Source of the DNA: Topomyia yanbarensis
Taxonomy: Eukaryota > Arthropoda > Insecta > Diptera > Culicidae
Length of the DNA stretch: 64,000 bases
Reading direction: 5' to 3'
Assembly: GCF_030247195.1 (NCBI RefSeq)
Contig: NC_080671.1
Location: 71,981,412 to 72,045,411 of the forward strand
Below, one piece after another: positions 10,967 to 23,331 of the stretch; positions within the stretch are counted from its first letter, which is position 1, and each line of letters opens with the position of its first letter. The position numbers and the translations under genes were made by a program. The notes below the pieces were generated by a model. That model searched no databases. It had not been told where the DNA came from and was given only the letters and a program-made list of their open reading frames with translations.

Positions 10967-11361
10967 TTATCAACAAAGAATCGAATTGACATTTTGTTAT
11001 TACAAGCATCCGAAAGTAGCTTGCCAAGAGCGTTCGATGGCAAGTGAGCTACTTGTGAACAATATAGTAGATTTCACGTAGAATGACACAAAATAAAAAG
11101 TTATCATTTGTGTGTTTGTTTACAGTTTCGTGTTTACTAGGCGCATTCAAAAACGGTTTCAATTCTCAAACATTTTACCAAAGTGCCGTATTACATTACT
11201 CTTTTTACCCTGAGTGTTCGATAACCTCCGTATTGGAAACACAATTTCAATTTTGTTCTTTATCAAAAATATGTGGTCGACCAACAAAGGGGTGGAGCTA
11301 CGAAGAACACATATTGAGGACAACACAAAAAAGGACGAGCTTACATTGTGCTGTAGTCAGG

Positions 11362-11397
11362 TATAAAAACTCAGCATGCTGCTGTTCACGATCAGTT
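11362..11397 (+). promoter_or_regulatory. H2B core promoter, copy B
   Basis: TATAAAAA at 11362-11369 and the initiator TCAGTT at 11392-11397, the same spacing as in copy A. Confidence 0.65.
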
Positions 11398-11413
11398 CGT
11401 TTGCAGCATCAGC

Positions 11414-11518
11414 ATGCAGCAGTTTGTTTGCAGCATCTCCCGCAAAATTCAAACCGCAGTCCGTTTGCTGCTGTCAGAAGAGTTGGCCAAGCACGCCGTC
11501 TTCGATGGCACCAAGTAA
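11414..11518 (+). CDS. Truncated histone H2B (34-residue remnant), copy B
   Basis: The same H2B C-terminal remnant as copy A: ATG at 11414, [32 protein letters not shown] at 11516-11518. Relative to copy A, 27 bp encoding the last residues (the TVTIYTSTK part) are lost between two GCACCAA direct repeats. The frame and stop are kept, as expected of slipped-strand deletion. Promoter and stem-loop are intact. The protein would be only 34 residues and lacks a histone fold; probably a pseudogene. Confidence 0.7.
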   Translation: MQQFVCSISRKIQTAVRLLLSEELAKHAVFDGTK

Positions 11519-11542
11519 ATTTCGAACACTGCCCAAAGAAAA

Positions 11543-11558
11543 GGCCCTTTTCAGGGCC
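11543..11558 (+). terminator. Histone mRNA 3' stem-loop (H2B copy B)
   Basis: GGCCCTTTTCAGGGCC, identical to copy A, 24 nt after the stop codon and followed by ATCAA and CAAAGAATCG. Confidence 0.92.
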
Positions 11559-12136
11559 ATCAATTTATCGACAAAGAATCGAATTGAAATTTTATTACAA
11601 GCATCAAAAAGTGGCTTGCCAAGAGCGTTGGATGGTAAGTGAGCCACTTGTGAACAATATCGTCGCTTTCAAGTCGAATGGCACAAAATAAAAAAGTTAT
11701 TTGTGTGATTTGTAGACAGGTTAGTGTAATGATTCAATTTACAAAAATGTAGAATGTTCAATTACTGAAAATAACAGTTTTTGTGAAAGCAGTGGTTGGT
11801 CCATACAATTCGATTCCAAGCGAGCCAGACTAGTTTTCGTTGGAAGGTGCATCTCTGACAATAAAAATAAACTATTTTATTTTGAATTCAACTACAACTT
11901 CTTTGAAAACAACACAGCTAAAAACTTTTGGGAAAAACGCGCAAACCTAAATTTTCCACCATAATAAAAACTAGTGCCCCCGCCGCACAGCATCATCAAG
12001 ATTGATAGTTATTCAAGCCGGGAGGAAAGGGAGAGGGAGGTTGTAAGGCAATGGAAAATTTCATTTATAATAATAATACTTTATAATTGGCTGGTTCTGA
12101 AAACAACTTGTTGGTTTGTGGTTTATTTTGGGTCAC

Positions 12137-12634
<498 letters not shown>

Positions 12635-12885
12635 CTACTTCTCTGATGCTGGTAGTAGGACGACGGTCAAACGCTCGTTTGCGTGCCTTCATTCATAAAA
12701 GTTCAACAATATTTTCAAAGAATGTTGCAAATTGTCAACTTGATAATTCCAAAAATACTCCAAATAAACTATGAATGTGCTAAAGTCGACAAAATCGCAT
12801 AGAAATTGCTTATTCCAGAGCAGAATTTACCGGTCTAAAGTGTATTCTACTTCACTCCGGTTATGTCTCTGACATTACCCACCCA

Positions 12886-12962
12886 TCTTTTTTCTTACCA
12901 ACTCTTATCTGGGAGAGGGGGTGGTTGAAAAGTTCTAAAAAAGCCTTACATAATTAGTGCAT
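12886..12962 (-). repeat. Dispersed repeat ending CACTAATTACGTAAGGC-type, copy 1
   Basis: On the minus strand it begins GCACTAATTATGTAAGGC, then TTTTTTAGAAC and a G/C-rich purine-pyrimidine stretch. Related copies lie at 22297-22390 and 29713-29815, and a more distant 'ACCATTCATAAATTACGCAA' relative at 16354-16400. Probably one end of a short insect interspersed element; no target duplication could be fixed. Confidence 0.5.
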
Positions 12963-13209
12963 GGTGAGGAGGGCGAAAGTCCCATGAACGAACGACTCCC
13001 CACCTTGAATTGGTCTGCTTTGTGATATAGTGCTGGTTTAAAGATGATGGAGTTGAAAGGTAGGGGTATGAGGGCTGGATGGGGTGGTGGTCTGAGGGGT
13101 GATTTAAGGAGATTTTTAAAGGAGGAGAGTGAACAGTAGAGGGGGGGGGTGTAACCCCTCTCCGTAAACCATCAACTACGCCCCTGTTAAAATCCAGAAA
13201 CCTTATGCG

Positions 13210-13300
13210 AGTCGAAAAAAAAATTTGGCCGGGATTAGGTTGACGTTTTTCAGAGTGATTGCATAACCTTTCTATATGAGAGAGGCAAAAATGTGCCAAA
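13210..13300 (+). repeat. Mosquito-type interspersed repeat end, copy 1
   Basis: GGGATTAGGTTGACGTTTTT, AGAGTGATTGCATAACC and TATATGAGAGAGGCAAAA are repeated almost exactly at 13725-13787. The motif looks like the conserved end of an abundant culicine interspersed repeat (from memory, not searched). Confidence 0.5.
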
Positions 13301-13589
13301 ATCCTAAAAAGTGAATCGTCGTCAAATTTTTTTCGAGTTTGCATCAAATCTCGACGCTTCATGCACCTTGAACACATTTAGCATCAAAAATAAAAATTCT
13401 ATTTTTAATTTTTCCTATAGTTTATATGAGAAATTTCTGTGTGGCCGCACTCTGAAACCCGTAATTCCGGAACCAGAATTCCGATCGATCCAAAATTCAA
13501 TAGCAGCCGATGGGAAGGTTGCACCTTTCATTTGAGACTAAGTTTGGGCAAATCGGTCCAGCCATCTCTGAGAAAAATGAGTGACATTA

Positions 13590-13790
13590 TTTGACACATA
13601 CGCACATACATACACACACACATACACACACCCATACACACACACAAACATACACACACATACAGACTTTTTCCGATCTCGACGAACTGAATCGAATGGG
13701 ATATGACACTCGGCCTTCCGGGCCGGGATTAGGTTGACGTTTTTCAGAGTGATTGCATAACCTTTCTATATGAGAAAGGCAAAAAGCTTC
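13590..13790 (+). repeat. CA-rich microsatellite plus interspersed repeat end, copy 2
   Basis: A run of CACACA/TACACA units (13597-13663) is followed by a GATCTCGACGAACTGAATCG motif, ACTCGGCCTTCCGGGCC and the same terminal module as at 13210-13300. A related TCGATCTGAGTCGATTGG ... ACTCGGCCCTCCGG module recurs at 53270-53315. This is repeat DNA, not coding. Confidence 0.55.
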
Positions 13791-15188
13791 TAACATTTAT
13801 AAATTTCCAAATATTCAATCTCAAACTTTAAAAATCGTTTTTCTCGAAAAGTTCTAAATGGCACTAGTCATAATATAGCACAACAGCGACGATTTGTCTC
13901 ACTCCAAAGGGAAACCATGCTAACAGACGATCAATTTTATAATTTTCACGGACTTTAATAGTTTAAATTATTATTTAAACTTGATGATTGAATAATTTTT
14001 TCTATTGATTATATTTTTTTCAAAAATTTAGCTGATTTATTTATTTGTAATGGTTTCAAAATGTTACTAATTTTATTTAGTTTGATCAAATTTATCAAAT
14101 GTTCCACTTTATTAGTATAATTTATTTATTCTGTTTGGTCGATTCATTCATGTCATTTTATGAAATTTTAGACTATTTTACTTTTATTAATTTTATTAGT
14201 TTTTCTTTATTATTTATCCTATACGCGCCATTAAAACTTTTTAATTGATATTATGGGGCCTTTCAAGTGCCTATATATTTCATGCAATCGAAAAACGAAA
14301 AATGAAATAAAGCTAATAATATATTACAGGAACAGAATTCTTTATCATGAAAACTTACTTTAACCTGTTAAGAAACTTGCCACAAGAAAGATTTGTTTGA
14401 AATCAGCTTTCGCATATGAATCGTCAAAACAATTGTACTTTGCGAAGAGGAAGTTTCCTTCTACTTTTTAATCACTCGACTCAAAGTTCTCTTAAAATAG
14501 TTCAGTAGTTTTTTCTCTTGCTCACTCAAGAATGAACGAAACAATTTCATTGCTCGCAAACAAGGAAAAATCGCAAACATCATTTCCAAGATAGCTTTTT
14601 TCACCTATGAAGCATTCTGCTTGCACCGAAAATGAAGCAAAGCAACCTAGCATGACGAACGCACACGAGCCGAATCTGTAATAACAAATGTAGAATAATC
14701 GGTTACTTTTTTATTGTTTTCCTTCCCCTGGGTCACTTCGAGTGGCTCGCAGTTTTTTTTTTGTTAGGAGAAACTTTGCCACTGTGACCACTGTTTAGGT
14801 TATACGGTTCGCAGTTTGTATTTAGGATTTTATCAACAATGCTATTTTGATATGATTTTCCCACAATGCAATAAATACTTGGTTATTCATTTGTCGTTTA
14901 TTGGATATCCGATAATCGCAGGAGGGGCTGGTGTCCACTAGTAGGTTAATATCATTATTATTCTGTTCCAGACAAATCGTGCCCTGAGAAGGTTTGGCAT
15001 CCGGCGGCAGAAGCGAAGAATTGATCCGCTGGGTTCCTGCTCCCATATCATAAGAAGCGACTAAAACTCGATCCTCTTCTGCATCTTTTAGACTTTCTAA
15101 TTTTGTGTAGGGGAAACCTAGGAGAGTTGAAACAAAGCTTATTTTTAGCAAAACCAAACCGTCAGGAATTTTGCAAACATTCTTTTGT
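13791..15188. other. AT-rich DNA with one unexplained 111-codon frame
   Basis: 14000-14330 is strongly AT-rich and featureless. A minus-strand open frame at 14822-15157 (111 codons, starting MVLLKISFVSTLLGF) has a mixed, non-repetitive composition, but no domain is recognised and no splice or promoter context supports it. It could be an exon of an unknown gene or a chance frame. Confidence 0.35.
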
Positions 15189-15192
15189 TTAA

Positions 15193-15711
15193 CCCTTTCA
15201 TGCCCAACTTTTTTCTAGTGCATGTAGGGTTTCAAAGCTATTTTTCCTTGAAAACGGTGGGGCCAAGAAACACGAAAAGCCTATTTTCATAAAGAAAGGT
15301 GCTTCCATGGCAGTGCTAGAATCTGGTCAATTTTATCTTCTAATGCTTAATACAATTCTCCTAGAATAATTACAATAGTCCAACTACGTGGAAAATGTAG
15401 CGAACAACAGTCTAAATTGATAAGTTTTATCAGTTTTCAATAATATTGCACCATAACGAAGATATATGAAAAAAATCATTTTCCGTCGTCAACGTAAACT
15501 GTCCCTGGCAGCACTGCTCCATCGGAATCCAATCAGACTAATTGCATTAACTTCAGTTCTAGAGCTGATCCTTGTAACTGTTAATACTCAAATTAAAGGC
15601 AATAATCACATTAATGTGCCTTACTTGTTTTTGTGAGTAAATCTCGCCTCAATCAAAAGTTATAGCTGTTTAAAAACGTTGTTGTCCACAAACAATATGG
15701 GCATGAATGGG
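15193..15711. mobile_element. piggyBac-type MITE with TTAA target duplication
   Basis: The 519-bp element begins CCCTTTCATGCCCA and ends TGGGCATGAATGGG, a 14-bp inverted repeat with one mismatch. TTAA flanks it at 15189-15192 and 15712-15715. TTAA target sites with CCC-starting ends are characteristic of the piggyBac superfamily. There is no transposase coding capacity. Confidence 0.85.
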
Positions 15712-15715
15712 TTAA

Positions 15716-18700
15716 CTTATAGGAAAGATGTGCAACAAAAGTACTTCGGCCAGATTTCTATTGGTATAGTTTCGCTAGCAAAGTGCGTTGTTTGAACTCT
15801 CATCTGCTTAAACTCTCCGCGGTTTCCCCTAATAAATTAGTAAATTATTTCTTATCATTCGTCTTATCTTTTCGTAATAAACCTTGTTTCTCTTTACAAA
15901 ATTTTGCGGTTCTCAGTTTTTGTGTACGTGCGCTAGGAGCGAATGTTGTTTCGAAGCGCTTTCGTTGAAAAAATGTATAAGCCGAAAAACAAGATTTTTG
16001 TTGGCAACAACAATTAATGAAATCAAATGCATTATCGCGATTTTGGATCTGCCGGATAATGTATTTTATTTAATATCTTGTTTTGTGCGAGACTATCAAC
16101 TGTTTTTGTTTAATCGATGTGTGAATAATAGAATACAGATTGGTCCGGAACTTTTCCGGAAATGTTCTTGAGAATAAAAGCTCCTTGGTTCGGATTTTCG
16201 CGGTGAGCATGTAAAATTTTGCTCCGTTATCATTTTCATAACTGAAACGCAAACGTCAAAACCAATCAGTAGGCATGTTGCTACACACATACATTTTTTG
16301 AAGTAAGAAGTGGGCAGGTTTTTTAATGAAAGATGAAAAAATGCGTCAAGTTTAGGGACCATTCATAAATTACGCAATGCTTTTAGGGGGGAGGGAGGAG
16401 TAAAACCGAGAAAAACAATTAGCTCAATATTTATTTTCACAACAAGCCACCCAACAGTACAATATGACGATACGCTACTGGAACGAACGGGTCTAATAGA
16501 ACGACCTCTTCGAGCACGACCTGACCGTTCTTCAACGGAACGGCAGAAACTTTCTCCAGCCACCGTCGCGACGTTGTTGCTCCGTTTGAACATATCATAT
16601 TCATTGTGTCGTTATTTCTTCAAGCAAACTCTGACTGAAAATGGTTCATGTATAATAGTTGAAAATTACGGATCGATTAAGGCAGAACTGAAGGTAGGTA
16701 TACCCAGAGCGCCCCGTAAAATTATGCATCGATAGGAATTTAAAATAATCCCACTTCACGGTGGCGTTCAGAGGAAAAGAACGACCGACCAGCACTGAAT
16801 GGTGAAGCTTGACAAAAAAACTGAAACATTGCTCCGGATAAAAAACCGTCCTAAAAAAGAAGGAATCGTTTTTCTTCTCGCTCTCGAGAATGCCATATTT
16901 TTTTGAAACTTCTTATGTACCTTTTTTGGCATTGCCGGCCGGTTTGGTCCGGTCCGATCCGTCCGTTCTCGTCGTTTTGTTTGGAAAGCAGAAAAGCTGA
17001 ATTATTGAACAGGGTAAAGTTCGCTCGGGTGAGCCGTGGCGTGTTTTCCGGGTGCTGAAATATGAAAATGCATTATTTGCATGCATTTTCGCCAACTCTG
17101 CCATCGGGTCCACCTCAAACACTGACCACTCGTTGCCGCTGGGCAGGGGAGAAGTGCTTTTGATAAACTATCGACAGAATAGAATATGCTGGATGCTTGC
17201 TGAGTTGTGGACTTTGTATACTTTATTTATCAGCATAGCGTATTCCGATCGGTCAATATTTAGGTTCCGCAGGAAAAAATTGTCCGGCTAGCAGTTTGAT
17301 CAGTGGGGATGCTGACAGTATTCGCAACCAGTTCGCTGGGATAATTCAACGCTGACTTTAATCGTGTTTGGTTGATTGAAGCTGAGAACAATGCGTGTTC
17401 TACATTGCTACCGGTATATCTAGTCAAGCTTGGATCAGGAAGCCTTCTTAGTATCAGCTGAATATTTATATTATTTAATGAAAATGCACACGTAAGCGTA
17501 AGTATAAAGAGTTCCAGTAAGTAAACGAACCTGGTTTGATCCGATCATTGTAACACCTTTCGTGTTCCTTCTGCGTGCCCAAATGATCGTGTAAATTTTA
17601 AGGGCGACTAGTTGCTACCCGCATTTGCGCATTACGTTGACAAGTCGTATAGAAATCGTGATGGGAAGCATTGCTTTTCTGCATCTATGCACATTAAGAT
17701 CGCTATTTAACTCAAATTGAAAAGCAAATCTTATAAAACGTTCATTCAGAATGTAGTTAGAAATTTTGTCTTGTTAACAAGAAAACGCTCGACTCATACT
17801 TTCGTTAGCAAATTGAATATTAAACATCATTTACAAGGGTTGGACTGGTATGCGTCAAATTGTTCTGTTTCTATCATATTTCTCGACATAGCAACCCAAC
17901 TAAACATTTTTCATAAAAGTTAACCTAGGGTACCTTATGAAAAGCTTGACTTATTGCAAACGATGAGTAGGTATGAGCGTAATTTGAAACAATAAAGCTG
18001 TATTTATTGCAACGTTTCTCTCCAGATTGCTAATATCATTTAGATATTCGGTCATCGTGGATCTTTTCTCAGTCGTCACTTTTAAACATAGGGCAATTGG
18101 ACATAGAACGAAAGTGTTAAAATGAGGGAACGGTTATATTCAAACCGAGGAGCTTTCTCAACTAAAATAGTTGAAGATCATTTATGGTACGATAGTACTT
18201 TCGTATTCGTTATAAACATTTCAGCTACTGAATAGTTCGAGTGGAAGAAGCGAAATTTTTTAGATAGTCCATAACTAATTCCTATTTTGTTTTCCTTTTT
18301 CAGGTAATGATTAGACTTAACTGATTGTATGAGCGAGTTCTCCTTAAAAGTAAGTCTTGATTATATTACATATAATTTTATTTCGCTTGTGTAAGGATAT
18401 AGTAAACTGGGAAACTATTAACCGTGAAGCAAAGCAATATTTTAAAAACCCCGATTAAACTCATTGTAACTTGTATCCTAAATAAATGTGAAAGTTCGAT
18501 TCGAACTCCGGTTACCACACTAATCGATATTGTTAGTAGCAACATGACTCAGATCGGAAAGCAAATATGCAAGTAGTTTAGCATGATTTATACGAAGTAA
18601 TCAATCAGTAAATAAAATAGGTCTTATCCAACAGCCAGGCGGATAAAATCGTAATTTTAAATATAAATTGGCATCAAATGATGAACGAATAACCAGAGAT

Positions 18701-19039
18701 TCAAAAATGTTCAATTTAACTTGATAATATAATAATAACTTGAATGCAAATAGCATATTGAAAAATAAAAATATTGGATTGTACACCCAAAACAATTCCC
18801 TAATGCTAAAATGCATTACACCTTTTCGTTCATATTTTGAATTAACAAATGATGAAACAAATTGAATAGTAATACACGTTTCAATTGCTTATAAAAGTAT
18901 AAGTTTGTTTTGTTTGCTGAGCCTTTTCCCACAAAGATAGGGCAATGGTCCTATTTTAACCCAATTAGGAAGAGGGCCGCACTATTTTTTGAACAACTTT
19001 TCAATGAATGTATATGATATATAACCAATACAGTATCAG
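15716..19039. other. Non-coding stretch, with repeat fragments
   Basis: No supported gene. 16170-16248 is the inverted partner of the repeat at 3188-3270. 16354-16400 resembles the dispersed CATTCATAAATTACGCAA-type repeat next to a G-rich run. 16700-17300 is GC-richer than its surroundings but has only short unrecognised frames. Confidence 0.5.
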
Positions 19040-19159
19040 TACACTGAAACCTCCATTTACGAACCAAACCGGGGGTTCGTAAATTGAATTATTTCGTAAA
19101 AAAAGTGTTCGTTATTTGGGATTTAGTTCGTAAAAAAAGTTTGCTTCACATTCTTATTA

Positions 19160-19770
19160 ATATTCGTTGGTTGAGCAATATTCTCGATAACCCTGACAAT
19201 ATGGGTATTTTTGGAACGGGCTTGGCAAGTAGAGACTGAAAATGGAAAATTGGAACCTTTTCGAAATCCAAGATGGCGACTTCCGGTTGAGCAATATTCT
19301 CGATAATCCTAACAATATGGGTATTTTTGGTACGGGATTGATAAGTAGATGCTGAAAATGGACAATTAGAACCGTTTTGAAATCCAAGATGGCGACTTCC
19401 GGTTGAGCAATATTTTCGATAACCCTAACAATATGGGTATTTTTGGAATGGGCTTGACAAGTAGATGCTGAAAATGGACAATTGGAACCGTTTTGAAATC
19501 CAAGGTAGCGACTTCCGGTTGAGCAATATTCTCGATAATCCTAACAATATGGGTATTTTTGGTACGGGATTGATAAGTAGATGCTGAAAATGGACAATTA
19601 GAACCGTTTTGAAATCCAAGATGGCGACTTCCGGTTGAGCAATATTCTCGATAACCCTAACAATATGGATACTTTTGGAATGGGCTTGCCAAGTAGATGC
19701 TGAAAATGGACAATTGGAAACTTTTCCAAGTTCAATATGACGATTGCCGGTTGAGCATTATTCTTGATAA
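19160..19770 (+). repeat. Satellite array, left arm, ~120-bp units
   Basis: About five units of 115-120 bp, each with GGTTGAGCAATATTCTCGAT, CAATATGGGTATTTTTGG, GTAGATGCTGAAAATGGA and AAATCCAAGATGGCGACTTC. Units start near 19163, 19283, 19403, 19519 and 19636, with a decayed sixth near 19752. Alternate units share variants (GTACGGGATTGATAAG versus GGAATGGGCTTGACAAG), suggesting duplication in pairs. Confidence 0.9.
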
Positions 19771-19789
19771 CGAACAATATGGGTTCTAT

Positions 19790-20620
19790 TTCCGTCTTGC
19801 ACTCGTCAACCCTGTCACGAAAATACCCATATTGTTGAAGTTATAGAGAATTGGATTCCAAAATAGTTCAATACATCGATCTCCGTCATGCACTCGTCAA
19901 CCCCATTCCTAAAATACCCATATTACTGAGGTTATAGAGAATTTATCTAAACCGGAAGTCGCCATCTTGGATTCCAAAATGGCTCAAGACATCTAATTTC
20001 CGTCATGCACTCGTCAACCCCATTCCTAAAATACCCATATTGTTGAGGTTATAGAGAATTTATATAAACCGGAAGTTGCTATCTTGGATTCCAAAATGGC
20101 TCAAGACATCGATTTCCGTCATGCACTCGTCAACCCCATTTCTAAAATACCCATATTGTTGAGGTTATAGAGAATTAATCTAAACCGGAAGTCGCCATCT
20201 TGGATTCCAAAATGGCTCAAGACATCGATTTCCGTCATGCACTCGTCAACCCCATTCCTAAAATACCCATATTGTTGAGGTTATAGAGAATTTATATAAA
20301 CCGGAAGTTGCTATCTTGGATTCCAAAATGGCTCAAGACATCGATTTCCGTCATGCACTCGTCAACCCCATTTCTAAAATACCCATATTGTTGAGGTTAT
20401 AGAGAATTTATCTAAACCGGAAGTCGCCATATTGGATTCCAATATGGCTCAAGACATCGATTTCCGTCATGCACTTGTCAACCCCATTCCTAAAATACCC
20501 ATATTGTTGAGGTTATAGAGAATTTATCTAAACCGGAAGTCGCCATCTTGGATTCCAAAATGGCTCTAGACATCGATTTCCGTCATGCACTCGTCAACCC
20601 CATTCCGAAAATACTCAACT
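19790..20620 (-). repeat. Satellite array, right arm, opposite orientation
   Basis: About seven units of ~116 bp containing AACCGGAAGTCGCCATCTTG, ATTCCAAAATGGCTC, GACATCGATTTCCGTCATGC and CCATATTGTTGAGGTTATAG. Reverse-complemented they align with the left-arm unit. Units alternate between GTCGCCATCTTGG and GTTGCTATCTTGG types, again suggesting two-unit amplification. Confidence 0.9.
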
Positions 20621-20823
20621 TGTATTAGTAGCAATTAACTAAGAATATATAAGTATATAACTTGATGCTGTAATATACGAAATCAAACTTTCCAGAAAGA
20701 GTTTGTTATTTCGAATTTAGTTCGTAAAAAAAGAGTTCGTTATTTCGAATTTAGTTCGTAAAAAAAGTTACGTAAATCGAATATTACGTAAAAAAAGAGT
20801 TCGTAAATGGAGGTTTCAGTGTA

Positions 20824-22506
20824 TACTGTTTCTTAAACATCTAAGTAAAGCGTATTTAGCAGAAATATCTATTTTTTCAACATAAATAAAATATTATTTT
20901 CTGTGCATCTATTCTTACCGCAACAAACCAATTCTCGCCTCCTAGGTGTGCCAAACTTCACCTCATTGAAGAAAATATGGTTGAAATGCATTACCTTATA
21001 TTCCATTGCACTGAAAAATTTGAAATTAGATATCCACATCATGGACTCCATCACAAGATTTGTAAAACGAATCATTCCGCCTTTTTCACCCGATCCGAAC
21101 AAACATAAACAACACACACCCGAATGAAACTCATCAGCTGTTAGAAAAAACTTCGAAGAATTGCACTCGCAGGAAGCTACCATGCGAAGGCTGTTAATGA
21201 CTAGTTTTACATCAAACATTGCATTATCCCGAGTCGAATTTTATGCAATGTTGCTTCAGAATCTTCATCGCGACGAAGCACGGTGAATATGAATCACCTG
21301 CATTCGTCCAACATCGTTCTTCGCTGTTATATTCAACTTGCTGTTGATATTCATCCACGAATGAATCCGACTGCCAATCCGTGTTTACCCGAATGCCTTA
21401 TCCATACGTTCTTGCCTTGCTACTCATCGAACGACCGAATGAACTGCACGAGGAAGCTATGAAGCGAATGACGAATAAACGAATCAGCAAACCATTCCTC
21501 ACCATAGCGATGATCGCTTACAACTATTGGCGAAGATGACTTCAATTTTATCTTCGCAGAATGATGGCTCGCAAAGAAATATATTTTTATTCTGATGCGT
21601 TGTACTTTTCGGAACAAGCCAATGCGCTACTGGTTCTTCAGTACAAAACTATGGGTTAAATTAACAGCCGAATCAAGACAATATTTGTTAAATATAGTAC
21701 AATCTTAATAGAAGCCTTGTGTGTCAAGTATTCAAAGGAGATTGAACCCATGTTTGGTGATAAAACTCGGCATAAGCAAAACAAAATTCTTTTGGATGAA
21801 GTTTTGATTTTAATCTGCTCATGGTGTTATATCACAATAATTTAACCTATTGCGCATGTTTTGCTAGTATCACGACGAATTCGCTTAATCAGCACGGTTG
21901 TTTAAAAATAAATTAGCTGTAGAATGAACAGTGTGTTGTGGGTGTAATATGGACAATACAAATATTACTTCTTGTTCCCCCAACGGGAAAGACTTGGCAT
22001 AAAAAACGTGCTGTAATTATTTTACTCCATATTGTCGAGATCCTTAGATACCAACAAAAAATATAAAATTGTTGAATTTCGATTTTTTAATGCATTCCCT
22101 TCTAGGGATTAGCTATAATGATTACATTGCATGTGCACATCTCACGAATTCAACCTGACTGCTAACTTTGTTAACTAGTGCTATAAAGTTAGATTGATGT
22201 TTAAGGTGAGATTTTTTGTGACGTGGTTAACATTAACAGTAGGTACCACAGTTTGATAAAAAAATACATCATTTAACGCAAATTTATTAATTAGGGGTCA
22301 TACACTAATTACGTAAGGACATATGGGGGGAGTGGGTGTTTCAAAATATCTTACCAATTCTCACCTGGGGGAGGGAAGGTTTGTCCTTTCTTAAGTAATA
22401 TCATAAAACATGCATGAAAAATGAAATCGATAAGAAAAATATTCTTCTCATAAGAAAAGAAACTATTTCTTATTTGTGCCATGAACATTTTATATATCAA
22501 ACAAAA
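20824..22506. other. Non-coding, with one dispersed repeat
   Basis: No gene recognised. 21240-21640 is rich in CGAATGA/CGAACGA-type words, somewhat like 31980-32290. 22297-22390 is a copy of the CACTAATTACGTAAGG dispersed repeat followed by a G-rich stretch, in the orientation opposite to 29713-29815. Confidence 0.45.
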
Positions 22507-23331
22507 TGAGCACATATTTTTTTTTTTTATTCAAATCGTTTATTTGATAAGGCACGTTGCGTTAGCTTAAAGGTGCCAATTTTGTTTTGTTTTACATTTT
22601 AAATTGCTTAAAACTAGGGGATTACATATTGATTTTTTAAAAATGAAACTAATGCGATTTTATAGCTATCTTATATATCTACACAAGGGGATAATATTGT
22701 TTTCGTAAGATTTTTAGTTTTTGTGGCAATATGGTTTGACATTTTTATCAGTGAGATTATTGGAGCAAATAATGTTTAATTAAGGGGGACAATTTTTTAC
22801 GACTAACTTAAAACTAGGAATAACTAGAGGGCATGATTGAATTTTGTAAAGATTCGTAATTATAGTTATTTTTGTGGGTAGTAGAGTTGGGCAATTTCAA
22901 CGAGATTATATAATATAATAGTTAAAACTAGAAGAGACAAGAAGAGCTAAATGCTTCGTGATGATATTGGGGGGGAGGGGGGTAGGGGTGTTACTTCTGG
23001 GTATAAGAGTCAGGGGAGGGAGGGTAGACAAAGATGGCAGGGAGAGAAAATTATTTCAGTTTCAGGCATCGTGAGATCAACGGATGGATTACAAACTCGG
23101 GTGGCCTTCATCAGGGGAATCATGTACTGGGACGCCGGGTGGTCCTCCTCAAGATGGCAGGGGTTTTTCCAGACGATTTCGTAGTACGGCTCAGATGTGG
23201 ATCGGCTACATTTCGAGTTAAGCGTGTTATGTTCGTGCCGTAGGTCCCGTGTTTGTTGGCTCATTCGATACAGATGGTTTGATACAGGTGGAAGAGCGTT
23301 CTGAGAATGATAAGGAGATAACAAGGGGCAG

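Larger units (their letters stand above)
9609..11075. repeat. Histone-containing tandem duplication, copy A
   Basis: The block from TTTACTAGGCGCATTC at about 9609 recurs at about 11131 (offset about 1.52 kb) at high identity: an H2B upstream region, promoter, truncated H2B, stem-loop, spacer, then a minus-strand H3 fragment. Copy A has about 330 bp of extra spacer after its H2B (about 10240-10400). It ends with a partial third copy of the H2B 3' flank (10967-11110) fused to the H3 start. Confidence 0.85.
19042..20821. mobile_element. TA-flanked foldback element carrying opposed tandem arrays
   Basis: The ends are an exact inverted repeat beginning CACTGAAACCTCCATTTACG (19042 onward, and its complement up to 20821). 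Each is bordered by TA (19040-19041 and 20822-20823), the target signature of Tc1/mariner-type elements. Inside, both termini are followed by TTCGTAAAAAAAG/GTTCGTTATTT repeats. The 1,780-bp element then holds a tandem array in one orientation (19160-19770) and the related array in the opposite orientation (19790-20620). RNA from it would fold into a long hairpin. No transposase is encoded, so mobilisation would be in trans. Confidence 0.85.

Noticed and set aside
14822..15157. 111-codon minus-strand frame as a real gene
   Set aside because: Non-repetitive but no recognised domain or context; kept only as a remark in the surrounding non-coding entry.
18480..18530. SINE or tRNA-like B box (GAGTTCGAATC on the minus strand)
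   Set aside because: No A box, tail or target duplication could be found.
19160..20620. CRISPR-like or simple satellite array
   Set aside because: Units have no unique spacers and reverse orientation in the middle; terminal inverted repeats and TA borders show a foldback transposon in eukaryotic DNA.
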